A DNA stretch of 64,000 bases from Microbacterium hominis (GTDB taxonomy: Bacteria > Actinomycetota > Actinomycetes > Actinomycetales > Microbacteriaceae): assembly GCF_013282805.1 (NCBI RefSeq), contig NZ_CP054038.1, forward strand, positions 1,116,001-1,180,000, in the 5' to 3' direction. Positions 1 to 10,655 of this stretch are shown piece after piece (position 1 is the first letter of the stretch; every line of letters begins with the position of its first letter). Both the position numbers and the translations under genes were made by a program. The notes under the pieces were generated by a model. The model saw nothing but the letters and a program-made list of their open reading frames with translations, searched no databases and was not told the origin of the DNA.

Positions 1-49
1 GCGCGAAGCGCCTACGCGCCACGCAGCCGCGCGGCTGCTGCACGGCGCC

Positions 50-988
50 GTGCACCCGGGGGTCGCGGCACTGGCCGCTCACCTCGACGACCCTGCGGTC
101 ACCGACCTCTTCGTCAACGGGGCAGAGGGCATGTTCGTCGATCGCGGCGACGGGCCCACGGAGGTCGCCCGCTGGCGCGCGGCCGAAGAGGAGGTGCGCG
201 ATCTCGCGGTCGCGCTGATCGGGCTCGGCGGGCGTCATCTCGACGACGCCGCGCCCTGCGTCGATGTCCGCCTCGAGGGCGGGATCCGCGTGCACGCCGT
301 TCTTCCGCCCGTCTCGGCGACCGGCACGCTCATCTCGGTGCGCGTCCCCCGCGTGGAGCGCGCGACCCTGACCGCCCTCGCCGAGCGGGGCATGTTCGGT
401 GCGCGGGTGGGGGAGAGGCTGCACGAGCTCGTCGCGCGGAGGGAGAACGTGCTCGTGACCGGTGCGGCCGGTGCGGGCAAGACGACACTGCTGGCCGCCC
501 TGCTGGCGGCGGCGTCTGCGCGGGAGCGGCTCGTGACGATCGAGGATGTCGCCGAGCTGAACATCGACCATCCTCACCATGTGCGGCTGGAGGCGCGCCA
601 GCCGAACCTCGAGGGCGCCGGCGCCGTCTCGCTGACCCGTCTGGTGCGCGAGGCCCTGCGCATGCGACCCGACCGCCTGGTCGTGGGGGAGTGTCGCGGC
701 GAGGAGGTGCGCGAACTGCTGTCGGCCCTGAACACGGGGCACGACGGCGGCGCCGGCACCGTGCACGCGAACAGCATCGACGACGTACCGGCGCGAATGG
801 AGGCGCTGGGGGCCTTGGCCGGGCTCGACCCCGCATCGATCGCGCGCCAGGTCGCCAGCGCGATCGGCTGCGTGCTCCACGTCTCGCGCGGTCGCGACGG
901 CGTGCGCCGGCTCGCCGGAGCGGGCCGGCCGGTCGTCGACGAGACCGGCCGTCTGGTGATCGAGAGGCTGCCGTGGGAGTGCGCGTAA
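50..988 (+). CDS. tadA: TadA/CpaF-type secretion ATPase (possibly 5'-partial)
   Basis: Hexameric ATPase that would drive assembly or secretion of Flp/Tad pili at the cytoplasmic membrane. Visible motifs: Walker A TGAAGAGKTT (about residues 137-146), the IEDVAEL Asp box (about 164-170), a Walker B region ending in VVGECRGEE (about 211-219) and the His box GTVHA (about 236-240). The order is that of the VirB11/TadA family. The GTG at 50 is the first start seen, but the frame is open to the window edge and family members are usually 30-80 residues longer, so the true start may lie outside. The gene heads a run of Tad genes with overlapping ends and is probably the first readable part of an operon. 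Confidence 0.9.
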   Translation: MHPGVAALAAHLDDPAVTDLFVNGAEGMFVDRGDGPTEVARWRAAEEEVRDLAVALIGLGGRHLDDAAPCVDVRLEGGIRVHAVLPPVSATGTLISVRVPRVERATLTALAERGMFGARVGERLHELVARRENVLVTGAAGAGKTTLLAALLAAASARERLVTIEDVAELNIDHPHHVRLEARQPNLEGAGAVSLTRLVREALRMRPDRLVVGECRGEEVRELLSALNTGHDGGAGTVHANSIDDVPARMEALGALAGLDPASIARQVASAIGCVLHVSRGRDGVRRLAGAGRPVVDETGRLVIERLPWECA

Positions 989-1877
989 GCGACGCTGCGA
1001 CTGCGGCCGCGACCGCCGACACCGTGCTGCGGCTGGCCGTGCTGCTGCAGGCGGGCATCGCCCCGGCACGCGCGTGGCACCACCTCGCCGCCGCGGGCGA
1101 CGCGACAGCCGCGCACGTCGCGGGTCAGATCGCCGAGGGGCGGAGCTGCCCGCGGCCATCGACGCGCTCGGCGGCTGGGCGGATGTCGCCGCCGCCTGGC
1201 GCATCGCCGCAGCGGTCGGCGCACCGCTGGCCGACAGCCTGCGCGCCATCGCGCACGCGCTGACCGACGCGCAGGAGGCGGCCGACGAGGTGCGCGCGGC
1301 CCTCGCCGAACCGGCCGGCGCAGCCCGGCTCATGGGATGGCTGCCACTGATCACGATCGGCCTCGGCGCGGCGCTGGGCTTCGACACCATCGGCGTTCTC
1401 ATCGGATCACCAGCCGGGTGGGTGTGCCTCCTGGGCGGGCTGGCGCTCGTGGCGGCCGCGCAGGGGTGGACGCGCGCCCTGGTGCGGCGTGCGCGCGGCG
1501 ACAACGCCGTTCCGGGTCTGGACGCCGAACTCCTCGCGATCGCCCTCAGCGGCGGCGCCTCGATCGACCGCGCCACGGGCCTCGTCACGCGCGCCCGGGA
1601 TCGCCCGATCGACGACGGGGCGCGCGCGGTGCTGGATCTCTCCCGGGCCGCCGGCGCACCCGCTGTCGAACTCCTGCGCGCATCGGCGGGCTTCTCCCGC
1701 CACCGCGTGCGCGCCGAGGGCAAGGTGCGCGCCGCCCGCCTCTCGACGCGCCTGCTGATCCCGCTCGGGGTGTGCACGCTGCCGGCGTTCGTGCTGCTGG
1801 GTGTGATCCCCCTCTTCCTCGGCGTGGTCGGCGTGCTGGCGCCGCTCCCGCTGCTCACCGCCGTGCCCGCCGACTGA
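973..1877 (+). pseudogene. TadB-like type II secretion F-domain protein, interrupted by an apparent 1-nt frameshift
   Basis: Inner-membrane platform protein for the Tad pilus. The reading frame starts at GTG 973, overlapping the tadA end, and runs in one frame to about 1140 (LAVLLQAGIAPARAWHHLA...QIAEG). It then continues in another frame from about 1140 to the stop at 1877 (AELPAAIDALGGWADVAAAW..., two hydrophobic stretches near the middle and a pair at the C terminus). One extra G in the GGGG run at 1137-1140 would join the halves as ...AEGAELPA... with no other change. Either a sequencing or assembly error in a homopolymer or a real lesion. Only one F-domain protein is seen, where many actinobacterial Tad loci have separate TadB and TadC. 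Confidence 0.75.
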
Positions 1878-1905
1878 CACACACCCTATAGATAGGAGCA
1901 TCCGC

Positions 1906-2106
1906 ATGAATCTGCCCCGCCTCACCTCCTCGCGGGCCCGACGACTGTTCGCCGACCGCGACGAGACCGGAGCCGCCACCGCCGAGTATGCGATCGCCAC
2001 GATGGCCGCCGTCGCCTTCGCGGGACTCCTGGTGGTGATCATGCGCAGCGACGAGGTGCGCACGATCCTCACCGACCTGGTCCGTCGCGCGCTCACCGTC
2101 CAGTGA
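1906..2106 (+). CDS. DUF4244 family Flp-pilin-like small protein
   Basis: A 66-residue protein with a charged N terminus, then the signature ETGAATAEYAIATMAAVAFAG (about residues 20-40) leading into one membrane segment (about 32-46). This matches DUF4244 proteins, which sit in actinobacterial Tad loci and resemble Flp pilins (G-[AS]-x-[TS]-x-E-Y processing region). It is the likely pilin subunit. AGGAG at 1894-1898 is a good ribosome binding site for ATG 1906. The stop overlaps the next start, suggesting coupled translation. Confidence 0.8.
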   Translation: MNLPRLTSSRARRLFADRDETGAATAEYAIATMAAVAFAGLLVVIMRSDEVRTILTDLVRRALTVQ

Positions 2107-2462
2107 GTGCGCGCGGCCGCAGGAACGACGACGACGGAGCGGTGGTCGCCGAGTTCGCCGTGGCGCTTCCCGCGGTCGCGATCGTGCTCGCCCTGGCGAT
2201 CGGAGGGGTGTCGGCGGGGGCGCAGTCGGTGCGGCTGCAGTCCGCCGCCGACACGGCGGCTCGCCTTGCCGCGCGCGGCGAGCCCGCCGACCGTGTCGCG
2301 GCCGCCGTCGCCGGCGCGGGAGGCGTGGGCGGGCAGGCGCCGGCACTGTCGATCGATCGCGTCGGCGACACGGTGTGCGTCACCGTCACCGCCGCGGCCC
2401 CTCCGTTCGGTGTGCAGCGTGCACGGGGCTGCACGCTGGCCGGTGCCCTGCCGGCCGGGTGA
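2103..2462 (+). CDS. TadE family pilus-associated protein
   Basis: A 119-residue minor pilin-like protein. After a short charged N terminus the sequence DDGAVVAEFAVALPAVAIV leads into a single hydrophobic helix, the pattern of TadE/TadG-like proteins. The rest is a small Ala/Val-rich domain with two Cys (in DTVCVTV and RGCTLAG) that could form a disulfide outside the cell. GTG 2103 overlaps the stop of the DUF4244 gene by four bases, so it is likely coupled to it. Confidence 0.75.
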   Translation: MSARGRRNDDDGAVVAEFAVALPAVAIVLALAIGGVSAGAQSVRLQSAADTAARLAARGEPADRVAAAVAGAGGVGGQAPALSIDRVGDTVCVTVTAAAPPFGVQRARGCTLAGALPAG

Positions 2463-2471
2463 GGTGCAGCG

Positions 2472-2789
2472 GTGGCCGGCTCCTCCCTGTCGCTCGGCGT
2501 CGTCGCCGCCACCGTGGCGCTGGCGCTCGCCGCCATGACGGCCGGATCGGCGGCGCTCACCGCGCGACGGGTCGCCGGGGCCGCCGATGCGGCCGCGCTC
2601 GCCGCCGCGGACGCCGCCTCGGGCGCCGTCGGCGGAGTCCCGTGCGAGCGTGCGGCGGAGCTCGCGACCCTCGGCGGCGCCGCGCTCACCGCCTGCGAGC
2701 TCGACGTTCTCATCGCCACCGTGTCGGTGACCGCGTCGTTCGCGGGGCTCCCCGTCACCGCCCGCGCGCGGGCGGGGCCGCCGCCGTGA
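2472..2789 (+). CDS. Second TadE-like protein (Rv3654c type)
   Basis: A 105-residue protein starting at GTG 2472 behind GAGG at 2461-2464. It has an N-terminal hydrophobic helix (SLSLGVVAATVALALAAMTAG) followed by an Ala-rich region with the pattern ARRVAGAADAAALAAADAA, typical of the small TadE-like proteins that close actinobacterial Tad operons. It also has two Cys (VPCERA, TACELD). Role is inferred from fold pattern and position. It is the last gene of the cluster; an independent promoter for topA follows. Confidence 0.7.
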   Translation: MAGSSLSLGVVAATVALALAAMTAGSAALTARRVAGAADAAALAAADAASGAVGGVPCERAAELATLGGAALTACELDVLIATVSVTASFAGLPVTARARAGPPP

Positions 2790-2838
2790 CGCGCCGCTGC
2801 TCGGCATCCTCACAGCGCTCGCCGGGTTGCACGGTGTG

Positions 2839-2862
2839 TATGGTGTGCATCGAAGAAAGGAA
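2839..2862 (+). promoter_or_regulatory. -10 box and ribosome binding site of topA
   Basis: TATGGT at 2839-2844 fits a -10 box and AAAGGAAG at 2856-2863 is a strong ribosome binding site six bases before TTG 2870. These two elements decide for the TTG start over an in-frame ATG at 2840, which lies inside the proposed -10. Confidence 0.55.
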
Positions 2863-2869
2863 GTGCCCC

Positions 2870-5565
<2,696 letters not shown>

Positions 5566-5569
<4 letters not shown>

Positions 5570-6273
5570 GTCCCGAGGTGAAGGGCGGCACACCCGTTCC
5601 GCCCACCGCTCCCGTGCGCGACGCGGGGCTGGGTGTGTTCGTCACGTTCGAGGGCGGAGACGGATCGGGCAAGACGACGCAGTCGGCGCTGCTGGAGGAC
5701 TGGCTGGAGGATGCCGGGCGCACCGTCGTGCGCACGCGCGAGCCGGGTGGCACCGAGGTCGGGCGACTGGTGCGAGAGATCGTGCTGCACCATCGCGGCG
5801 ACATCGCGCCGCGCGCCGAGGCACTGCTGTACGCCGCCGATCGTGCGCACCACATCGAGACCGTCGTGCGGCCGGCGCTCCAGCGCGGCGAGGTCGTGAT
5901 CCAGGACCGATACCTCGACTCGTCGGTGGCCTACCAGGGCGCCGGGCGCGTGCTCGGCCGCGACGAAGTGCGCCGGCTCTCGCTGTGGGCGGCGGGCGGC
6001 CTGCTTCCCGACCTCACGGTGCTGCTCGACCTCGATCCCGAGGTCGCGCGGGAGCGCCTCACCGCGGACGACAAGCCGTTCGACCGGCTGGAGGCCGAGA
6101 AGCACGACTTCCACACCCGGGTGCGCGCCGAGTATCTGTCGCTCGCCGAGGCCGAGCCCGAGCGCTTCCTCGTGCTCGACGCGACGCTGCCGGAGAGCGA
6201 ACTCGCCCACGCCGTGCGCGAGCGCCTGGGCGCTCTGCTGACGGCGACCGGCGACGTCGGCGACGACGATTAG
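5566..6273 (+). CDS. tmk: Thymidylate kinase
   Basis: Phosphorylates dTMP to dTDP. The P-loop is GGDGSGKTT (about 30-38). Also present are the DRY-type motif QDRYLDSSVAYQG and a LID region rich in Asp, Lys and Arg (LTADDKPFDRLEAEKHDF). It has about 22 extra residues before the core (Pro/Thr-rich). GTG 5566 overlaps the topA stop (GTGA), so translation is probably coupled. The topA-tmk-holB order is common in actinobacteria. Confidence 0.96.
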
Positions 6274-6276
6274 GCT
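6271..6276 (+). promoter_or_regulatory. TAGGCT -10 box, leaderless holB start
   Basis: TAGGCT lies exactly seven bases before ATG 6284 and begins on the tmk stop codon. The spacing would place the transcript start at the holB start codon. holB could thus be read both from tmk and as a leaderless mRNA. Confidence 0.5.
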
Positions 6277-6283
6277 GGGCGAC

Positions 6284-7450
6284 ATGATGGAGGCGGCACC
6301 CACGATCAGCGCGCCGCCTCTGCCGTGGGCCGAGGTCTGGGGTCAGCCGGAGGCACTCGCGCAGCTGCAGGCGGCGGCATCCGATCCCGCGCAGCTCACC
6401 CACGCGTGGCTGATCACCGGGCCGCCCGGGTCGGGGCGCTCGACGCTCGCATACGCGTTCGCGGCCGCCCTCATCGCCGAGCCCGGCGACGAGGCGGCGA
6501 TGCGCCAGGTGCTCGCCGGCACCCACCCCGACCTCACGGCGCTGCGCACCGAGCAGGTCATCATCCGCATCGACGAAGCCCGCCGACTCGTCGAGCGCGC
6601 CTACTTCGCGCCCTCGATCGGCCGCTATCGGGTCATCGTCGTCGAGGATGCCGATCGCATGGCCGAGCGCACCTCGAACGTGCTGCTGAAGGCGCTCGAA
6701 GAGCCGCCCGACCGCACGATCTGGGTGCTGTGCGCCCCGAGCGACGCCGACCTGCTGCCGACGATCCGCTCCCGCGTGCGCACGCTGCGCCTGCGCGAGC
6801 CCGACATCGCCGACGTCGCCCGGCTCATCTCCGCGCGCAGCGGCGTCGCCCCCGACATCGCCGAGCAGTCCGCCCGGCACGCTCAGCGCCACATCGGGAT
6901 GGCCCAGCGGCTGGCCACCGACGACGCAGCGCGCGAGCGGCGCGCCACGACGCTGCGCGGGGTGCTGGAGGTGCGCGGGGTGGGCGACGCCGTCGAGGTC
7001 GCCGGGCGCATCGTCGCCGCCGCGACCGACGACGCGAAGGCGCTCGGCGCCGAGCGCGACGAGCAGGAGCGCGCCGCGCTGCGCCGCACGCTCGGCATCG
7101 CCGAGGGGGCGCCCGTGCCGCCGGCCGTGCGCGGGCAGCTGTCGGCCCTCGAAGACGACCAGAAGCGCCGGGCGACGCGGAGCCTGCGCGACGGCATCGA
7201 CCGCGTGCTGACCGACCTGCAGTCGCTGTTCCGCGATCTGCTGATGGTCCAGTTCGGCAACGACGCAGAGCTCATCAACCGCGAACTCGAGCCGGAGCTG
7301 CGCGCCCTCGCCGCGGCCTGGACGCCGTCGCGCACCCTCGCCGTCGTCGACCGCATCGCAGAGACCCGGCGCAACCTGGAGCAGAACGTCGCTCCCACCC
7401 TGGCCCTGGAGAGCATGCTCGTGACCGTCGCGAGCGGAAGGATTCCGTGA
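6284..7450 (+). CDS. holB: DNA polymerase III delta' subunit
   Basis: Clamp-loader subunit of 388 residues. The AAA+ fold is visible: GPPGSGRST (Walker A with Arg where Lys is usual, as expected for the non-hydrolysing delta' subunit), VVEDADRM, NVLLKALEEPP and SRVRTLRLREP. The zinc-module cysteines of the E. coli protein are absent, a common actinobacterial variant. ATG 6284 is followed directly by a second ATG at 6287; either may be used. Downstream, the hydrolase gene begins after seven bases. Confidence 0.93.
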   Translation: MMEAAPTISAPPLPWAEVWGQPEALAQLQAAASDPAQLTHAWLITGPPGSGRSTLAYAFAAALIAEPGDEAAMRQVLAGTHPDLTALRTEQVIIRIDEARRLVERAYFAPSIGRYRVIVVEDADRMAERTSNVLLKALEEPPDRTIWVLCAPSDADLLPTIRSRVRTLRLREPDIADVARLISARSGVAPDIAEQSARHAQRHIGMAQRLATDDAARERRATTLRGVLEVRGVGDAVEVAGRIVAAATDDAKALGAERDEQERAALRRTLGIAEGAPVPPAVRGQLSALEDDQKRRATRSLRDGIDRVLTDLQSLFRDLLMVQFGNDAELINRELEPELRALAAAWTPSRTLAVVDRIAETRRNLEQNVAPTLALESMLVTVASGRIP

Positions 7451-7457
7451 GAACCCC

Positions 7458-9041
7458 GTGAACGTCGTCCCCCCGCCCCGCGGCCGTGTCCGCAGTCGCG
7501 CCTCCCGCGCGCGTCGAACCGTCGTCGCGCTCGCCGTGGTCGCCGCGGCATCCCTCGCCCTCAGCGGCTGCCTGTACGCGCTCATCCCCGACGAGCAGCC
7601 GCTGCCGACCGCCAGCGCCGCGCCCGACCTCGAGGGCGTGTCCGCCGACCTGCTGCCCTACTACGGCCAGGAGCTCGCCTGGCAGACGTGCGACAGTACC
7701 TTCGAGTGCACCACCGTCACGGCACCGCTCGACTGGGCGAACCCGGGAGCCGGCGAGATCGAGCTGTCGGTCATCCGCAGCCGCGCGGAAGGCGGCGAGG
7801 CGATCGGGTCTCTGCTGACCAACCCGGGCGGGCCGGGCAGCAGCGGAGTCGACCTGGTGCGCGACTCGCTCACCTTCGCCGTCGGCGACGACGTGCGCGC
7901 GCGGTACGACACGATCGGCTTCGACCCGCGCGGGGTAGGGGAGTCCACCGCCGTGACGTGCTTCGACGACGCCGACATGGATGCCTACCTCTTCGACATC
8001 CCGGAGAACGAGCGGGGATCGGATGCCTGGACCGAGGAGCTCGAGGAGCGCAACCAGGCCTTCGCCGACGCCTGCGAGGACGACTCCGACGGCATCCTCC
8101 CGTACATCACGACGGAGAACTCCGCGCGGGACATGGATCTGATCCGGGCCGTGCTCGGCGACGCGCAGCTGAACTACCTCGGCTACTCCTACGGCACCTT
8201 CCTCGGCGCCACCTACGCGAAGCTCTTCCCCGAGCGCGTCGGACGTCTCGTGCTCGACGGGGCGATCGACCCGTCGGTTTCTGGGCTGTCGGTGAGCACG
8301 ACGCAGGCGATCGGCTTCGAGTCGGCGCTGCGCGCCTATATGGCCGATTGCCTCGACGACAGCGAGTGCCCGTTCCGCGGCACGGTCGACGACGGCATGA
8401 GAGACCTGGGCGCGCTCCTGGCGAGCGTGGATCGCACGCCGCTCACGGGCTCCGACGGGCGGATGCTCGGCGCCGACGCCCTCATGACAGCGATCGTGGC
8501 GGCGCTGTACTCGCAGGACAGCTGGCCGTTCCTCACGCAGGCCCTGGCCGATGTGCTGCAGGGCGATCCGACAATCGCGTTCCTGCTGGCCGACTTCTAC
8601 TACGACCGCGAAAACGGGGTGTACCTCGACAACTCGACCGAGGCGTTCCGGGCGTACAACTGCATGGACTACCCCGACGACACCACCGAGGCCGAGGAGG
8701 CGGAGGCCGAGGCGCTCATCGCCGCCGAGGCGCCGACGATCGCGCCGTACTGGGAGGGCCCGGATCCCTGCGACGTGTGGCCGGAGGAGCCCACCGGGGT
8801 GCGCGAGCCGATCTCGGCCGGCGGCGCCGCGCCGATCGTCGTGGTCGGCACCACGAACGACCCTGCCACGCCGTACGAGTGGTCGGTCTCGCTCGCCGAG
8901 CAGCTCTCGTCGGGTGTGCTCGTGACCCGCGTCGGGGAGGGGCACACCGGCTACAACAAGGGCAGCGAATGCGTGGATGCCGCCGTCGAGGCGTATCTGC
9001 TCGAGGGCACGGTTCCCACCGACGGGCTGCGCTGCGAGTAG
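7458..9041 (+). CDS. Secreted alpha/beta-hydrolase lipoprotein, tripeptidyl-aminopeptidase-like
   Basis: A 527-residue exported hydrolase. A basic N terminus and hydrophobic segment end in the lipobox LALSGC (Cys38), predicting a lipoprotein. The oxyanion-hole loop NPGGPGSSG (122-130) and the nucleophile elbow GYSYGT (Ser244) are those of the SlpD/SlpE/TAP group of actinobacterial peptidases. The C-terminal third has the TAP-like pattern PIVVVGTTNDPATPYEW plus GEGHTGY, giving the Asp and His of the triad. Six or more Cys outside the lipobox suggest disulfides. Substrate is unknown; release of N-terminal peptides or proline derivatives is the family role. Confidence 0.88.
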   Translation: MNVVPPPRGRVRSRASRARRTVVALAVVAAASLALSGCLYALIPDEQPLPTASAAPDLEGVSADLLPYYGQELAWQTCDSTFECTTVTAPLDWANPGAGEIELSVIRSRAEGGEAIGSLLTNPGGPGSSGVDLVRDSLTFAVGDDVRARYDTIGFDPRGVGESTAVTCFDDADMDAYLFDIPENERGSDAWTEELEERNQAFADACEDDSDGILPYITTENSARDMDLIRAVLGDAQLNYLGYSYGTFLGATYAKLFPERVGRLVLDGAIDPSVSGLSVSTTQAIGFESALRAYMADCLDDSECPFRGTVDDGMRDLGALLASVDRTPLTGSDGRMLGADALMTAIVAALYSQDSWPFLTQALADVLQGDPTIAFLLADFYYDRENGVYLDNSTEAFRAYNCMDYPDDTTEAEEAEAEALIAAEAPTIAPYWEGPDPCDVWPEEPTGVREPISAGGAAPIVVVGTTNDPATPYEWSVSLAEQLSSGVLVTRVGEGHTGYNKGSECVDAAVEAYLLEGTVPTDGLRCE

Positions 9042-9122
9042 CCTCCTTGGGTGGTGGCCCGGTTCGCGAGCACGCTCCGGAGCATGTAAGATCGATGCTT
9101 GTGCAACGCGCAAGCGAGGCGC

Positions 9123-9198
9123 GCCACCTTAGCTCAGTCGGCAGAGCGATTCACTCGTAATGAATAGGTCAAGGGTTCGATTCCCTTAGGTGGCTCCA
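9123..9198 (+). tRNA. tRNA-Thr (anticodon CGT)
   Basis: Full cloverleaf with encoded CCA. Acceptor arms 9123-9129 and 9188-9194 pair perfectly. The anticodon arm is ATTCA/TGAAT around loop 9154-9160, with CGT at 9156-9158 reading codon ACG. A TAAGAT -10-like box at 9087-9092 and a leader hairpin (about 9098-9116) lie upstream. Confidence 0.96.
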
Positions 9199-9204
9199 TC
9201 GGAT

Positions 9205-9230
9205 CGAGGGTCGCGAACGTGCGGCCCTCG
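9205..9230 (+). terminator. Hairpin terminator after tRNA-Thr
   Basis: A 10-bp stem (9205-9214 with 9221-9230, one G-U pair) around a six-base loop, starting seven bases after the tRNA. TTT follows a few bases later. Confidence 0.55.
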
Positions 9231-9278
9231 CGTCGTTTCCGGAGAACCGAGTCGCTTCCGGAGAACCGGAGAGAGCGG

Positions 9279-9674
9279 ATGGACTCAGCGATCGACGCGA
9301 TCGTCGAGATCTTCACCTGGGTCGGTCTCGGAACGGGGGCCTTCCTCGCCGTGATCGCGCTCATCCTCTCCCTCTTCGACGGCACGTGGCACCCCGCCCG
9401 CGCCGTCATCGAGGAGGACGGGCACGGCCGCTTCGTGCGCTGGTTCGACGAGGAGGGCGGCGTCAACGAGGCTCGGCTCTCGCACGAGCAGGATCACGCC
9501 CTCGCCGGGGCCACGATGGCCGACATCTTCTACAGGCGGGGTTCGCGCGGCCGCATGCGACTGACCCCGGGGTCGCCGGTCGTGCGCGGATTCCTGCGCA
9601 TCGCGATCGGTCTGCTCGCGCTCGGCCTGGTCGCCCTCGTGCTCTCCGGGGTGCTGCTGTTCGCGCGCGGCTGA
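9279..9674 (+). CDS. Small membrane protein, unknown function
   Basis: A 131-residue protein with one membrane segment near the N terminus (about 9-30) and one at the C terminus (about 105-128). Between them is a soluble stretch of about 70 residues with many charged and aromatic side chains (WHPARAVIEEDGHGRFVRWFDEE). ATG 9279 is chosen over an in-frame ATG at 9219 because GGAGAG at 9268-9273 sits just before it. Two copies of a 13-base direct repeat (9237-9249, 9256-9268) lie in the leader. I do not recognise the family. Confidence 0.7.
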   Translation: MDSAIDAIVEIFTWVGLGTGAFLAVIALILSLFDGTWHPARAVIEEDGHGRFVRWFDEEGGVNEARLSHEQDHALAGATMADIFYRRGSRGRMRLTPGSPVVRGFLRIAIGLLALGLVALVLSGVLLFARG

Positions 9675-9695
9675 CAGCCCGGTCCGCACGTGCCC

Positions 9696-10601
9696 TCACG
9701 CCAGGGCGAGCATCGCGCCCGCGGTGAGGGCGAGTGCGAGGCCCGCCCACTGCACGGCGGCGATGCGCTCGCGCAGCACCAGCCCCGCGAGCAGGATCGT
9801 GCCGGCCGGGTAGAGCGCGGTGAGCGCGGACACGATCGAAAGGTCGCCCAGTCGCAGCGCGGCCAGCGCGGCGCCGTTGGCGGTCGCGTCGAGCAGGCCG
9901 CACACGACCACCGCCACCCACGCGCGCGAGCGCACCCCGCTGGTCGCGTGCGGGGCGGCGAGGATGGATGCGGCGGGCTCGCCGCGCCGGAGGGCGCCCA
10001 TGAGCATCGCGCCGATCGCCGCGGCGGTGAGGGCGACGGTCGTCGCGCGGCTCACCACCAGCGGCGCGAGCCCGCTCGCGGGCTCGGTGAGGTCGATCAC
10101 GATGAGGAATCCGCCGATCGCGACGCCCGCCCCGATGGCCATGGTCACCCCGCGCAGGCTCGGACGGACCACGTGCCGGGCGGGGACGAAGCCCACGAGC
10201 ACCACCGCCGCGAGCGCGACGCCGAGTCCCGCGTAGCCGATCGGCGACAGGGACTCGCCCTTCACGAGCAGCCCCCACAGCATCGGCGCGATCGCCGAGA
10301 CGACCGCCGTCAGCGGCGACAGGATGCTCATCGGACCGATGGCGAGGCACGCGTACAGCAGCGCGAGTGCGATCGCGCCGAACACGCCCGCCAGAGCCCC
10401 CCAGGCGGCATCGCGCGCAGACCAGGCGCCCCCCAGAAGTGGGAGCGCGAGCGCCAGCGCGACCAGGCCTGCCAGGCCGGCGGCGCCGGTGACGACGACC
10501 GCTCGCAGCTGCCGCGTCGCGAGGCCTCCGAAGAAGTCCGCCGCGCCGTAGACCACGGCGCCGACGAGGGCGACGAGGGCGGCGATCACCGTCCCCAGCA
10601 T
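9696..10601 (-). CDS. DMT/EamA-type transporter
   Basis: A 301-residue integral membrane protein with about ten hydrophobic segments in two similar halves, the pattern of drug/metabolite transporters. The second half ends with ALYPAGTILLAGLVLRERI and WAGLALALTAGAMLALA, typical EamA C-terminal motifs. Direction of transport and substrate cannot be told. The gene is single on this strand and converges on the small membrane protein gene. The start at 10601 gives the shortest form beginning with a membrane segment; no strong ribosome binding site is visible. Confidence 0.85.
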   Translation of the reverse strand: MLGTVIAALVALVGAVVYGAADFFGGLATRQLRAVVVTGAAGLAGLVALALALPLLGGAWSARDAAWGALAGVFGAIALALLYACLAIGPMSILSPLTAVVSAIAPMLWGLLVKGESLSPIGYAGLGVALAAVVLVGFVPARHVVRPSLRGVTMAIGAGVAIGGFLIVIDLTEPASGLAPLVVSRATTVALTAAAIGAMLMGALRRGEPAASILAAPHATSGVRSRAWVAVVVCGLLDATANGAALAALRLGDLSIVSALTALYPAGTILLAGLVLRERIAAVQWAGLALALTAGAMLALA

Positions 10602-10635
10602 AGGGACGATCCGGGGTGGATTGCCGGATCCGAAT

Positions 10636-10654
10636 TCGCTAGATAAGCTAGCGA
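10636..10654 (+). promoter_or_regulatory. Inverted repeat at the MMPL gene start, candidate operator
   Basis: TCGCTAG at 10636-10642 and CTAGCGA at 10648-10654 form a perfect 7-bp inverted repeat with a five-base spacer, ending one base before ATG 10656. No ribosome binding site is present, so the mRNA may be leaderless and this repeat would overlap the promoter. The shape suits a dimeric TetR- or MarR-type repressor; no such gene is adjacent. Confidence 0.45.
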
Positions 10655-10655
10655 T

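Noticed and set aside
9237..9268. Two 13-base repeats as a regulator site
   Set aside because: The 19-base spacing and location inside the leader of a small gene give no clear regulatory pattern. They may be slippage products.
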